DNA from: Thermofilaceae archaeon
GTDB taxonomy: Archaea; Thermoproteota; Thermoprotei; Thermofilales; Thermofilaceae
Assembly: GCA_025057995.1 (NCBI GenBank)
Contig: JANXEW010000007.1
Location: forward strand, 1-64,000
Reading direction: 5' to 3'
Length of the DNA stretch: 64,000 nt
Position numbers and translations under genes: made by a program. Within the stretch, counting starts at the first letter, position 1. Each line of letters begins with the position of its first letter. Below the pieces are notes generated by a model. That model searched no databases, had not been told where the DNA came from, and saw nothing but the letters and a program-made list of their open reading frames with translations. Below are positions 26,488 to 35,735 of the stretch, piece by piece.

Positions 26488-27621
26488 GTGGATGTAGAGA
26501 CACTGATTAAGTGGGTTACTAAGGAGCCGACGGAAGAGGTGTTGACAGTAGAGCGGTTGAGGGAATACGTAGAAAACGGTATAGATCTCAGGCACTACAT
26601 AGGTTTTGAGATCTCCGGTCTCGTGCATTTAGGCACGGGACTTCTTTGCATGCAGAAAGTAGCTGATTTACAAAAGGCTGGAATAAAGACGTCGATCCTT
26701 TTGGCAGATTATCACTCATGGATAAATAAAAAGCTTGGCAGCGATCTTTCAACAATAAAACGCGTAGCTGGAGGCTACTTCAAGGATGCATTGAAAGTTT
26801 CGCTGAGAATTGTCGGAGGAGATCCCGATAACGTTGAGTTCGTAATCGGCTCAGAACTCTACGATAAAATCGGAATAGAATATTTGACTAAGGTAGTGAG
26901 AGTCTCGATGGAGACATCTCTATCTAGGATAAGGCGCTCAGTGACTATAATGGGTAGGCGAATGGGAGAATCCCTTAGCTTCGCACAGCTGCTCTACGTT
27001 CCGATGCAGGTTGCCGACATCTTCAGTTTAAACGTGAACATAGCTCACGGCGGCATGGATCAAAGGAAAGCCCATGTAATAGCAATCGAAAGCGGTTTAA
27101 AGGTCGGAGGATACATTCCCATAGCCCTGCATCACCACCTGTTAACTAGTATGAATATTAACGAGAAGCTTAGAGAATCTCTACTTGACGCCAGACTATC
27201 AAGATCACGGGAAAAGCTTGAAGAAGCTGTGCTTGAAGCTAAAATGTCTAAGTCAAGGCCTCAAGGGGCGATCTTCATTCACGATTCACCAGATGAGGTA
27301 AGAGCAAAGATTAAAGAAGCGTACTGTCCTCCGAAACAGGTTGAACTTAATCCGGTGTTAGAATTGGTTAAATACATACTCTTCAGGGATAGGAAAGAGC
27401 CATTAGAGGTTTTAAACAGGAAGAGTGGAGTTAAATCGGTTTACAACACGTTTGATGAACTCGCTTTGGACTACGCTAAGGGTAACCTGCATCCTCTCGA
27501 CCTTAAGCTTACTGTTGCTGATGAACTCTCACAAATGCTTGAACCAGCCTACAGGCACTTTAGGGAAGGACCAGGTCGGAAGTATCTCGAGGAGCTTAAG
27601 GAGATACAAATAACTAGATGA
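26488..27621 (+). CDS. tyrS: Tyrosyl-tRNA synthetase
   Basis: This class I enzyme charges tRNA-Tyr. It has YIGFEISGLVHLGTG (HIGH-like motif, HLG), LLADYHSWINKKLG, the tyrosine-site YVPMQVADIF, GGMDQRKAHVIA and the KMSKSRPQG motif (KMSKS). The archaeal insertion-free length of about 377 residues fits. GTG 26488 is preferred because it gives a normal N-terminus and has GGGGG about 11 bases upstream; a GTG four codons earlier is possible. ISGLVH stands where most archaeal relatives have PSGKIH. Confidence 0.91.
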   Translation: MDVETLIKWVTKEPTEEVLTVERLREYVENGIDLRHYIGFEISGLVHLGTGLLCMQKVADLQKAGIKTSILLADYHSWINKKLGSDLSTIKRVAGGYFKDALKVSLRIVGGDPDNVEFVIGSELYDKIGIEYLTKVVRVSMETSLSRIRRSVTIMGRRMGESLSFAQLLYVPMQVADIFSLNVNIAHGGMDQRKAHVIAIESGLKVGGYIPIALHHHLLTSMNINEKLRESLLDARLSRSREKLEEAVLEAKMSKSRPQGAIFIHDSPDEVRAKIKEAYCPPKQVELNPVLELVKYILFRDRKEPLEVLNRKSGVKSVYNTFDELALDYAKGNLHPLDLKLTVADELSQMLEPAYRHFREGPGRKYLEELKEIQITR

Positions 27622-27659
27622 CCGATGTTTATTTTAAGTGTAACTAGAACAGTTAAGTG

Positions 27660-28739
27660 ATGTTACTCTATAAGAACGATTGGTTAGAAGCAAAGGGTCT
27701 TTTCGAAGCATTTTGGGAAGGTGAAATTAACGAACCCCTGCTTCAAGTTTATGCTCCGCATGACGAATGGCCTCCTTACGATGGTTGGGATTTCTGCAGG
27801 CATCCAGACCAGCCAGAAATAGCCATCAAGAGTTTTGAAAATTGGTGTTCAAAAACAATCTTCGGAGGATTGGCTTATCCTAATCTCTGGATAAATTTTG
27901 GTCCAGGAATCTTGGCGGCCTTCCTTGGCTCAGCACCTATTTTTACTGAACAGACGATGTGGTTCGGGAGCCAATCTCAAAGGGGTACTTTAACTCTCCG
28001 CGAGATTACAGAGCTAGAAATTGGAACAGCTAACGTTTGGTGGAACAGAGTGGTGAAGGCTACGCGAGTTGCTGTCGAAACACATGCAGGTAAGTTTGTG
28101 GTAGGTATGACGGACATAGGCGGAGTCCTAGATATTATAGCCTCTCTACGTGGTACAACAGAAGTGCTTAAAGACATGTACAGGGATTCTTCTCTCTTGA
28201 AAGCTGCCATATCGCACGTAACTGAGATCTGGCATGAGTGCTACGAGACTTTTCACAAAATAATGCGAGATGGGGGGCATGAAGGAACCTCAGCATGGAT
28301 GGGTTTGTGGTCACCGAGAACCTGGTATCCCTTGCAATGCGATATCTCGTATATGCTATCACCGGCAAAGTTTGATGAGTTTGTAAAGCCTCATCTTGAA
28401 GAACAGTGTGCGCGTTTAGATCACCCTGTTTACCATTGGGATGGCCCAGGACAGTTGGTTCATGCGAGATCCCTTCTTGAGCTCGAGTTTTCAGCTATTC
28501 AATGGGTTCCAGGCGCTCGAGAGGAGCTTTCCGGTAACGATTGTGGATCCCCCAAGTGGTTTGACGTTTACAAACGCGTGCTTTCAGCTGGAAAAGCTTT
28601 AGTTTTATCCTTACCACCGTGGCGCGTCAAAGGTTTCATTAAAGCTTTTCCTAATGCCAGGGTAATGATTCAAACATGGGTATCATCATCTGATCAAGCT
28701 CGAGAACTCTTAGCGATTCAAAAGAAGACTATAAGTTAA
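27660..28739 (+). CDS. Uroporphyrinogen decarboxylase-like protein
   Basis: The 359-residue protein looks like the UroD/MtaA superfamily (a TIM barrel that handles porphyrins, corrinoids or methyl groups). Indications are SLRGTTEVLKDMYRDSSLLK, SYMLSPAKFDEFVKPHLEE and a C-terminal ALVLSLPPW/VMIQTW end. It also has YHWDGPGQLVHARSLLEL, where authentic enzymes carry their active-site His/Asp region. It is not canonical HemE, because the N-terminal RQAGR arginine motif is absent. No corrinoid or haem genes are near, so the substrate is unknown. It stands alone between tyrS and psmB. Confidence 0.7.
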   Translation: MLLYKNDWLEAKGLFEAFWEGEINEPLLQVYAPHDEWPPYDGWDFCRHPDQPEIAIKSFENWCSKTIFGGLAYPNLWINFGPGILAAFLGSAPIFTEQTMWFGSQSQRGTLTLREITELEIGTANVWWNRVVKATRVAVETHAGKFVVGMTDIGGVLDIIASLRGTTEVLKDMYRDSSLLKAAISHVTEIWHECYETFHKIMRDGGHEGTSAWMGLWSPRTWYPLQCDISYMLSPAKFDEFVKPHLEEQCARLDHPVYHWDGPGQLVHARSLLELEFSAIQWVPGAREELSGNDCGSPKWFDVYKRVLSAGKALVLSLPPWRVKGFIKAFPNARVMIQTWVSSSDQARELLAIQKKTIS

Positions 28740-28785
28740 GCGACTTTAAAGCTTACGAGCTAACTTTACAATTTCTATCCGAACA

Positions 28786-29397
28786 TTAAAGTACAGGTAT
28801 GAACTCTTCGTTAACGCCGTAATTATTGATAGTGAGTATGTCTACCCCGTCTCCGCTTGTAGCGTCTCTGCTGAACGCTGCTTTCACGGCTTTTAAAGCT
28901 AGGTTACGAGCATCGCTAATTGAAAGGTTACGTTTGTACTCAGATTCGACTATGCTTATGGCTAGCTGTGCCCCCGTACCCACTGCAGCGTAATCATCTT
29001 CGATAGTAGCTCCTAGGGGGTCTAGAACGTATATATGTGAACCTTCATCATCTACTCCCCCTACTATTGTTTCTACAATGTAAGGGGAAAACCTACTGCT
29101 CCTAAAAAGTATGAGTGAAAGCATTTTAGCTGCGTTATAAACTCTGGGTCTAAGTCCACTTTCAAGCTCGAAAATCTTCATCTCGGCTTCTAGAGTCCTA
29201 GCAAGTGTTTGCATGTCCGCTATGAGTCCTGCACTAGCAATTCCAACGCGGTCAAGCACCTTAAAGACTTTCTTCCCAGCCTTGCTCATTAATGTATATC
29301 TATAAGTTACCCTTTTATCAGCTGCAAGAACAACGCCATCTGATACTTTAATCCCTACAGCCGTTGCACCCGGGTAGTAATACTCAGCCATATCCAT
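28786..29397 (-). CDS. psmB: Proteasome beta subunit, Thr1 replaced by Ala
   Basis: The 203-residue protein aligns with archaeal 20S beta subunits. If Asp17 is placed on AADKRVT and Lys33 on SKAGKKVF, the catalytic position 1 falls on Ala in PGATAVGIKVSDG, and Thr appears at position 2. It closely resembles the Sulfolobus type with PATAIGLKVNDG. The propeptide is only about 11 residues. It should fill the beta ring without cleaving peptides, so a second, active beta gene is expected elsewhere. It is divergent from NOG1 and 32 kb away from psmA. Confidence 0.9.
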   Translation of the reverse strand: MDMAEYYYPGATAVGIKVSDGVVLAADKRVTYRYTLMSKAGKKVFKVLDRVGIASAGLIADMQTLARTLEAEMKIFELESGLRPRVYNAAKMLSLILFRSSRFSPYIVETIVGGVDDEGSHIYVLDPLGATIEDDYAAVGTGAQLAISIVESEYKRNLSISDARNLALKAVKAAFSRDATSGDGVDILTINNYGVNEEFIPVL

Positions 29398-29455
29398 TCA
29401 GTATGTAGAGGAGGGCAAGAATAAAAGCATTGCTTGACATGTGGCGAGGAGTTTC

Positions 29456-30463
29456 ATGGCATTTCGTGAAATTGAGATAACCCCATCAAGCTGGGATGAG
29501 CTGTATGAAATAGCGAAGAGAAGGGCGGCTAGAGCAAGTGCAAGTAAATCTAGGAATAGGCTGACATCTATTAAGAGACTTGAGTCAGTTAGAGTTAAGA
29601 CTGCTTGTAAGTACGTGAGCGGAAGGCTAAAAAGGATAGCCGTCACAAGCCCGTTTATCGATTCTCTGCATCCATTTCACCAAGAACTCATTAGAACAAT
29701 GGTTGACGAAGCTAAATACAGGTCCTGTCTCTCTAGATTTAACTCTGTATCTAACATTTTGGAAAAAATAGCGGAAGAATATCTTCGAGAAATCGTAAGA
29801 AGCAACGATCCGATATCTGTGAAAAAGTACCGTAGAGCCTTCTTCGGCAGGCTCAGGTCGCTGCTTAGAGGTTTAGACGATTGTTTCGAGTCTCTCAGAG
29901 CTTGGCAAGTAGAGTTAGCTAAGCTCCCTAGTATCGATCCGAGTGCATTCTCACTGATTATCGCAGGCGCGCCGAATGTGGGAAAATCGTCACTGCTAAG
30001 AGTCATTTCGAGGGCGAAGCCAGAAGTAAAGCCGTACCCATTCACGACAAAAAACGTTGTTGTGGGTCATCTGGAGCTGGTTGGTCACAGAATACAGGCA
30101 ATTGACACTCCCGGTCTTCTAGATAGGCCTATCTCTGATAAGAATCCCATCGAAAGAAGGGCGTTATCAGCTTTGAAATACTTAAAGGGTCTCGTGGTCT
30201 TCGTATTCGACCCTACTGGAACGTGTGGCTTCCCTCTAGACTTCCAAGCAGCTGTTTACAAAAGCGTTGAGGAGATCTTAAATGGAACATTAATGATTCC
30301 TGTAGCAAACAAAGTCGACATTACCACACCGGAGCAGGCTTCTGAGCTAATCCGAATCCTGGAAAATAAGCGTCGTGACCTAATTTTTATTTCAGCCATC
30401 AGGGCTTTAGGAGTAGATTACCTTCTACATCGCGTCGAGGAAATCGTACTACGGCAGTTGTGA
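29456..30463 (+). CDS. NOG1-family GTPase (ribosome assembly)
   Basis: The 335-residue protein has a helical N-terminal half typical of NOG1 (SPFIDSLHPFHQELIRTMVD). A GTPase domain follows: G1 GAPNVGKSSLL, G2 YPFTTKNVVVGH, G3 DTPGLLDRPI and G4 NKVD. NOG1 acts in large-subunit maturation. ATG 29456 has GGCGAGGAG four bases upstream, so it is preferred to the GTG at 29441. It is divergent from psmB with about 60 bases between. Confidence 0.91.
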   Translation: MAFREIEITPSSWDELYEIAKRRAARASASKSRNRLTSIKRLESVRVKTACKYVSGRLKRIAVTSPFIDSLHPFHQELIRTMVDEAKYRSCLSRFNSVSNILEKIAEEYLREIVRSNDPISVKKYRRAFFGRLRSLLRGLDDCFESLRAWQVELAKLPSIDPSAFSLIIAGAPNVGKSSLLRVISRAKPEVKPYPFTTKNVVVGHLELVGHRIQAIDTPGLLDRPISDKNPIERRALSALKYLKGLVVFVFDPTGTCGFPLDFQAAVYKSVEEILNGTLMIPVANKVDITTPEQASELIRILENKRRDLIFISAIRALGVDYLLHRVEEIVLRQL

Positions 30464-30497
30464 CAAAGGTTAAAGCCCCCTACCCTCTTTACACCCT

Positions 30498-31010
30498 GTG
30501 GGCAGAATAGGGCTTGTTTCAGACAGCCATGATAACCTTGAAGCTGTTGATAAAGCTCTAATAGAACTTGAGAAGCGGGGAATAAAGCTCATAATTCATG
30601 CTGGTGACATTATAGCCCCCTTTACGTTGAGGAGAATACTCAAACGTGGTTTTGAACTCCGAGGCGTTTTTGGTAATAACGATGGTGAACTTCTGTTATT
30701 GACAAGAGTTGCTCGAGAGGCAAGCGCTACGCTATCGCCACAACCCTTAATCACTGAAATCGAAGGTTTGAGAATTCTTGTAATGCACGGTACATCCGAT
30801 CTATCTGAAACCAAATTTTTCGCAACTAAAGTTGCTGAAAGTGGGGCTTTCGACGTTGTTGTATATGGTCACACACATGAAGTTGATGTAAGAAGTGTAA
30901 ATAGAGTCCTAATCATTAATCCAGGAGAGCTGTGCGGTTACCTCACGGGTAGAAGAACATTTGCGATACTAGATACAGAGAAACGTGAATTAGAAATAAT
31001 AGAAGTATAA
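30498..31010 (+). CDS. YfcE/MJ0936-type metallophosphodiesterase
   Basis: The 170-residue protein has all the calcineurin-like motifs in order: SDSHDN, HAGDII, FGNNDG, MHGT and YGHTHEV. Relatives are two-metal phosphodiesterases active on model substrates; the physiological substrate is not known. It starts at GTG 30498, 34 bases after NOG1, and may be in the same transcript. Confidence 0.92.
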   Translation: MGRIGLVSDSHDNLEAVDKALIELEKRGIKLIIHAGDIIAPFTLRRILKRGFELRGVFGNNDGELLLLTRVAREASATLSPQPLITEIEGLRILVMHGTSDLSETKFFATKVAESGAFDVVVYGHTHEVDVRSVNRVLIINPGELCGYLTGRRTFAILDTEKRELEIIEV

Positions 31011-31074
31011 CTATGCATTTATTCTTTAAAGACTTCTTGACTAAAATCAAAAACTTTAAGGAATCTCAGTAACC

Positions 31075-31162
31075 CATCTCCTAGGGTCGAAGCGTACTGG
31101 GGCTAGGACAGGTCTCAAGGCACTCTAAGTTCACGTAGGTACGCCGTTGGCTATTTTTTTCC
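31075..31162 (+). ncRNA. Candidate small RNA with T-run terminator
   Basis: This stretch lies in a 250-base gap. A TATA-like AAAAACTTTAAG at about 31049-31060 is roughly 25 bases upstream. Two exact 6-bp helices cross: TCCTAG (31079-31084) with CTAGGA (31103-31108), and GCGTAC (31092-31097) with GTACGC (31139-31144). They would form a pseudoknot or alternate structures. Seven T bases end it (31154-31160). It codes for nothing visible and I do not recognise it. Confidence 0.3.
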
Positions 31163-31266
31163 TTCTAACATTTTTAAATTTCTTAAAGGTAAAGGAGGAG
31201 CATAACAAGACAAAACAGTTTTTTCCACCTAATTTCATACTTGGAACGTAGGGTTAGGGGTTGAAA

Positions 31267-32331
31267 ATGATGGAAGAAAAGCCTGTGCATACGATAGAAC
31301 TACCGGCGAAAGTAGTGGTGGGTAGCGGAGCTCTTCAACAATTGCCGCTGTTACTTGATATCTTCAAACGTAAAAGAATAGTGATGCTGACTGGTCCCCA
31401 TGTCGGCGTCATTATTGGTTTCGATGTAGCTAGAATGTTGGCTCGAGAGGGCTTCGAGGTTCAAACAGGTATAGTTAAAGGGATTGCAAGTGAGGATGTA
31501 GAAGAAACTAGGAGGTTGGTCATTGACGTCGAACCGGATATCATTGTAGCGGTAGGCGGGGGCAGAGTCATAGATGTAGCAAAGTACGTGGCTTACATTT
31601 CGAACATAAATTTCATCAGCGTGCCTACGGCCGTTTCTCATGATGGCATAGCTAGCCCAGCAGTGTCGTTGAGAGATGTTAGCGGGTATCCTGTGAGTAA
31701 GTTTGTGAAACCGCCTTTAGCTGTAGTAGCTGACACAGAAGTAATAGCTCGAGCTCCACACAAGCTGTTGACAAGCGGGTTCGGAGATATCATAGGAAAG
31801 CTTACAAGTGTAAGAGATGCTCTGCTCGCTAGAAAAATTAAAGGAGAGTATGTTGGAGACTACAGTTTAGCTCTGGCGAAGATGAGTGCTTCAATGGTGG
31901 CGGAGTACGCAGAGGCTATAGCTAAGCATGAGCCTGAAGGTGTCAGCGTGCTTGTCGAAGCTGCAATAAGTTGTGGTGTTGCGATGGCCATAGCTGGGAG
32001 TTCTAGACCATGCTCAGGTAGCGAACACGCTTTCAGTCATGCACTCGACATTATTTATCCGGAGAAACAATGTCTTCACGGGGAACAGGTAGGTATAGGT
32101 ACAATAATGATGGCTTATCTTCATGGACTAAACTGGAAAAGGATAAGGCGTCTATTGCAGACCGTGGGAGCGCCTACCAATTGCGAAGAGCTTGGGGTAC
32201 CTTCAAAAGCTATCGTGGAAGCCTTAAAACTTGCTCATAAAGTTAGAGATAGGTACACAATACTTGGAGAGGGTGGCTTATCGGAAGCAGCTGCCTGGAA
32301 ACTGGCTAAGGTTACACAGGTGACTCCATGA
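31267..32331 (+). CDS. egsA: sn-glycerol-1-phosphate dehydrogenase
   Basis: This NAD(P)-dependent enzyme reduces dihydroxyacetone phosphate to glycerol-1-phosphate, the archaeal lipid backbone. It has the iron-ADH-like fold, with AVGGGRVIDVAKY, the family signature ISVPTAVSHDGIASPAVSL and the zinc-site residues in SGSEHAFSHALD and CLHGEQVGIGT. ATG 31267 is used because AGGGG lies about six bases upstream; a TTG at 31261 adds two residues. It overlaps the tatD gene by four bases. Confidence 0.95.
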   Translation: MMEEKPVHTIELPAKVVVGSGALQQLPLLLDIFKRKRIVMLTGPHVGVIIGFDVARMLAREGFEVQTGIVKGIASEDVEETRRLVIDVEPDIIVAVGGGRVIDVAKYVAYISNINFISVPTAVSHDGIASPAVSLRDVSGYPVSKFVKPPLAVVADTEVIARAPHKLLTSGFGDIIGKLTSVRDALLARKIKGEYVGDYSLALAKMSASMVAEYAEAIAKHEPEGVSVLVEAAISCGVAMAIAGSSRPCSGSEHAFSHALDIIYPEKQCLHGEQVGIGTIMMAYLHGLNWKRIRRLLQTVGAPTNCEELGVPSKAIVEALKLAHKVRDRYTILGEGGLSEAAAWKLAKVTQVTP

Positions 32332-33071
32332 CAGCCTTAAAATACACTGACGCACATTGTCACACTTACGAGATCGACTTAGTCAAACTTGACGGACTCG
32401 GCAAACTGTTCGAGTTAATTGTATCAGTATCAGACGACGCTGAGTCTTCTCTGAAAACGTTAAAACTCGGTGAAAGATACAAGTATATAGTTCCCTGTGT
32501 AGGAATACATCCTTGGTCCACTAATAAAGAAAATTTAGATGATGAACTCAAGTTAATCGAAAAGCTGGCTTCTACCACAGATCTTCGTTGCTTGGGTGAA
32601 ATTGGCTTAGACAAGGCTTTCGTTCCGGAAACTTTTAACACTCAACTTAAAGTTTTTAGGCGCCTTTTAGAGATAGCTAGAGACTATGATTTAGCTGTGA
32701 ACTTACACGCGGCGAATGCGTGGAAACAGACTTTTGAGGAAGTCCTCCGTTATGGGATCAGGCGAGCTCTCTTCCACTGGTACTCAGGTCCCTTAGACGT
32801 CTTACATGAGCTAGTAGCAAGAGGGTACTTCATCTCCATAAACCCTGCTGTAAAGATTAGTACGAGGCACTTGAGTGTGGCTAAAAAGGTGCCTACTAGA
32901 GCTCTACTATTTGAAAGCGATGGACCCTACCTTTATAGAGGGTTGAACCTCAATCCGGAAATGATCCCAGAGACCGTTGAACTCCTAGCGGTAGAGAGGA
33001 ATATAGAACCAAGTGAGTTGGTTAAAATAACAGAAAATAATCTTATGAGGTTTCTAGGTTTGGATCGATAA
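32328..33071 (+). CDS. TatD-family metal-dependent hydrolase
   Basis: The 247-residue TIM-barrel protein has the TatD metal motifs: YTDAHCHTYE at the start, GIHPW, GEIGLDK, VNLHAANAW, FHWYSG and FESDGPY. TatD enzymes are DNA exonucleases or other phosphoesterases; the substrate here is open. It overlaps egsA by four bases. Confidence 0.92.
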   Translation: MTALKYTDAHCHTYEIDLVKLDGLGKLFELIVSVSDDAESSLKTLKLGERYKYIVPCVGIHPWSTNKENLDDELKLIEKLASTTDLRCLGEIGLDKAFVPETFNTQLKVFRRLLEIARDYDLAVNLHAANAWKQTFEEVLRYGIRRALFHWYSGPLDVLHELVARGYFISINPAVKISTRHLSVAKKVPTRALLFESDGPYLYRGLNLNPEMIPETVELLAVERNIEPSELVKITENNLMRFLGLDR

Positions 33072-33136
33072 TCTACACAAAAGTTTTAAAGGGGGTTAAC
33101 GAAGCGGGAAGCGCGCGGAAGCGCGAGAGAATAGAG

Positions 33137-33550
33137 TTGAGAAGAAATGAACAGGCTGTATTAAGGATTGAGGATCTGAGACCGAATTCAAAATGGTTTA
33201 CGATAAAGGTTAAGGTTCTTGAAATGGGTGATGAAAAGGTCGTTTTTTCTCGAAAGGATGGGAGCCAACATCGTGTAGCGGAAGCTCTTGTAGGTGATGA
33301 AACAGGAACCGTCTTATTCTCATTATGGGACAACGATATAGACAAAGTAAAAGAATTGATCGGGTCTACGATAACAGTACGCAATGGTTTCGTAACACTG
33401 TATAAGGGCTCTATGCGTCTAGCTCTGGGACGTTTCGGAAGCATAGAAGAGAGCGATGAAGAGATTGAGGAGGTCGAGAAATCAGTAAACGTCTCAGAGA
33501 GGCGGTTTGAAATCAATAGACCTACAAGATCTTACTCCAGACGTAGCTAA
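33137..33550 (+). CDS. Single-stranded DNA-binding protein, single OB fold
   Basis: The 137-residue protein has one OB fold of the crenarchaeal SSB/RPA type: RIEDLRPNSKWFTIKVKVLE, VAEALVGDETGTVLFSLWDN and TITVRNGFVTLYKGSMRLAL. An acidic linker (EESDEEIEEVEKS) and a basic RSYSRRS tail follow, a pattern used for partner binding. It is predicted to coat ssDNA during replication and repair. It starts at TTG; no in-frame ATG is nearby. Confidence 0.88.
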   Translation: MRRNEQAVLRIEDLRPNSKWFTIKVKVLEMGDEKVVFSRKDGSQHRVAEALVGDETGTVLFSLWDNDIDKVKELIGSTITVRNGFVTLYKGSMRLALGRFGSIEESDEEIEEVEKSVNVSERRFEINRPTRSYSRRS

Positions 33551-33579
33551 TCCGTAATAGTTTTACTTTTACCCTTTTT

Positions 33580-34938
33580 TCATATCAAGACGTCTTCGGT
33601 GACAACTACGGCTATATAGAAGTCATTCACATTGGTACCTGTCGGACCAGTCCTAATATGACCTCCGACAGCCTTGAAAAACTCGTAGCTGTTGTTCTCA
33701 TTCAAGAATCTCAAAGGATCTAGTCCAGCTTTCCTAGCCTTTGTGATCGTTGAACCGTCGACCACCGCACCAGCTACATCCGTAATACCATCAATCCCGT
33801 CGCTACCCATAGCTGCGATAGATACTCCATCTGTACCTTCTATCATTAGAGCTGCAGAAAGCGCAAACTCTTGGTTTCTTCCTCCCCGTCCCTTTCCACG
33901 GACTGTAACCGTGGTTTCTCCTCCACAAATTAAGGCTGCGGGAGGTTTTAGAGGAAGAGAGTTTAGTCTAACTTCTAACGCTATAGACGCTAAAACTTTA
34001 GCTACCTCTCTAGCCTCTCCCTGTAACCTGCTTGTTAGAATTGTTGCGTTAAGGCCAAGTTCTCTGGCATATGATTCCATTACCTTTAATGCGACAAGGT
34101 TGTTTCCGAGCAAGGTTGTAAAAGTGTTGCTGAGTCGAACGTCTCCTTGTTTCGGTGTCTCCGGCTCCTCCCCCTTTAGACCTCTTGTGAGAAACTGAAC
34201 TAAAGCATTCGGTACTTTATCGAGAAGATTGTAACGCTCTAAAACCTCGAGAGCGTCGCTATAGGTTGTGGGATCAGGTACAGTGGGTCCAGAAGCAATA
34301 GTATCCAGTCTATCATCAATGACGTCTGAAAGTACTAAAGCTATAACGGGCGCGGGATATGCCGTAGCGGCAAGCCGTCCCCCCTTCAGCAGGGAGATGT
34401 GTTTCCTGATAGTGTTGATCTCGTTTATGGTGGCACCAGATTTTAAAAGGAGCGTCGTGACGCTTTGAATCTCATCAAGGCTTATCCCATGTACGGGAAC
34501 TTCGGCAAGGGATGATCCCCCGCCTGAGATTAGGACGATGAGAGGACACCCCTCCTGTTTCGCCCGTTCAGCTAGCTCAAGCGCGAGTTTACCGGCTTTT
34601 AGGCTCCCCCCATCGGGGTAGGGATGACCAGCTTCAACAGCCTTAAAGATCTTAAAGCTTGGTGTAAAGCCGCCCCGAGGTATGGTCGCCACGCCACCCT
34701 TAATAGTAGTGCCTAGGATGTTTTCAAGTTCTTCAGCCATGTAAGGGGCTGCCTTACCGAGCGCCACCACATATACTCCTCGGCTTAAGTCAAATTCTTC
34801 CCCATTTACCTCTAGCTTTGTACCACGTACGAACAGTTTGTTGCGCAGTAAGTTCCTGGGATCCGCCGCTCTCAATCCTTCCAATAACAATGTTAGAGCT
34901 ATCTTCCTTGAGTATTCGGTCAATTCCTCGACGGTCAC
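33580..34938 (-). CDS. Glycerate 2-kinase (GckA/MOFRL family)
   Basis: The 452-residue protein has the DUF4147 N-terminal half (VVALGKAAPYMAEELE, EAGHPYPDGGSLKAG, LISGGGSSLAEVP). The C-terminal MOFRL domain has CGGETTVTVRGKGRGGRNQE, GSDGIDG and TGTNVNDFYI. These are marks of the kinase making 2-phosphoglycerate from glycerate, as in the non-phosphorylated Entner-Doudoroff route. It sits alone between SSB and a metallohydrolase. No other enzyme of the route is in view. Confidence 0.93.
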   Translation of the reverse strand: MTVEELTEYSRKIALTLLLEGLRAADPRNLLRNKLFVRGTKLEVNGEEFDLSRGVYVVALGKAAPYMAEELENILGTTIKGGVATIPRGGFTPSFKIFKAVEAGHPYPDGGSLKAGKLALELAERAKQEGCPLIVLISGGGSSLAEVPVHGISLDEIQSVTTLLLKSGATINEINTIRKHISLLKGGRLAATAYPAPVIALVLSDVIDDRLDTIASGPTVPDPTTYSDALEVLERYNLLDKVPNALVQFLTRGLKGEEPETPKQGDVRLSNTFTTLLGNNLVALKVMESYARELGLNATILTSRLQGEAREVAKVLASIALEVRLNSLPLKPPAALICGGETTVTVRGKGRGGRNQEFALSAALMIEGTDGVSIAAMGSDGIDGITDVAGAVVDGSTITKARKAGLDPLRFLNENNSYEFFKAVGGHIRTGPTGTNVNDFYIAVVVTEDVLI

Positions 34939-34993
34939 GATAGTAACCTCACTACCGCAATCTTAAATTATATTAACCATTATACTTCTTCCT

Positions 34994-35638
34994 ATGGGTA
35001 AGCTACTGTTTAAAGGGGTCGAGATTGAACACCTTACACATGCTGCTTTCAGGGTGGAAGGATCTGGAACGGTGTTGTATATTGATCCCTTTAAGGTTGT
35101 TGAACCGCGAAGGGATGGTGACGTGATTATATGTACACATGATCATTATGATCATTGTAGTCCTGAAGACGTGAAAAAGGTGATAAAAACAGAAGGGATC
35201 ATTGTTGCAGCTGAGAACTGTGTTAAAAAGCTTAAAGGGTTCCGAAATGAGGTAAAACCCATAAAACCAGGGGATGAAGCAATAATCAAAGGTTGCAGAA
35301 TTCGTGCTGTACCAGCCTATAACGTGAATAAACCCTACCACCCGCGCGAATACGGTGGGATCGGGGTTGTGGTTGAGTTAGCTGGAGTTCGTTTATACCA
35401 TACGGGCGACTCGGATTTAATCTCTGAGATGCGTGACCTCAGAGGGCTCGTAGACGTTGTATTAATCCCCGTAAGTGGAGTTTACGTAATGTCTGTTGAA
35501 GAGGCAGTTGAGGCTGTCAAAATGATACAGCCTGCTTTAGCTATACCGATGCATTACGGAGCTATCGTGGGTTCGGCTTCTGATGCAGAGAAATTTAAGA
35601 AACTTCTCGAAGGAATCTGTGAAGTAGCCATACTGTAA
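34994..35638 (+). CDS. Metallo-beta-lactamase fold hydrolase, UPF0173 type
   Basis: The 214-residue protein has a short MBL fold: HLTHAAFRVEG at the start, THDHYDHCSPED (metal site), HTGDSDLI and PMHYGAIVGSASDAEKF. This is the UPF0173 family of predicted metal-dependent hydrolases, whose biological substrate is unknown. It is divergent from the glycerate kinase gene with about 55 bases between. Confidence 0.92.
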   Translation: MGKLLFKGVEIEHLTHAAFRVEGSGTVLYIDPFKVVEPRRDGDVIICTHDHYDHCSPEDVKKVIKTEGIIVAAENCVKKLKGFRNEVKPIKPGDEAIIKGCRIRAVPAYNVNKPYHPREYGGIGVVVELAGVRLYHTGDSDLISEMRDLRGLVDVVLIPVSGVYVMSVEEAVEAVKMIQPALAIPMHYGAIVGSASDAEKFKKLLEGICEVAIL

Positions 35639-35735
35639 TAATGTCCAAAAAACATTAATTAAAGTGTCTTGTTATACTAAGGCGAGCTGTGAAGAAGGTC
35701 TGGAGCACTGAAGACATGATGAAATAGGTGGCAAC

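Noticed and set aside
33692-34198. Plus-strand open frame of 168 codons
   Set aside because: It lies entirely inside the glycerate kinase gene on the opposite strand and has the composition of an antisense shadow.
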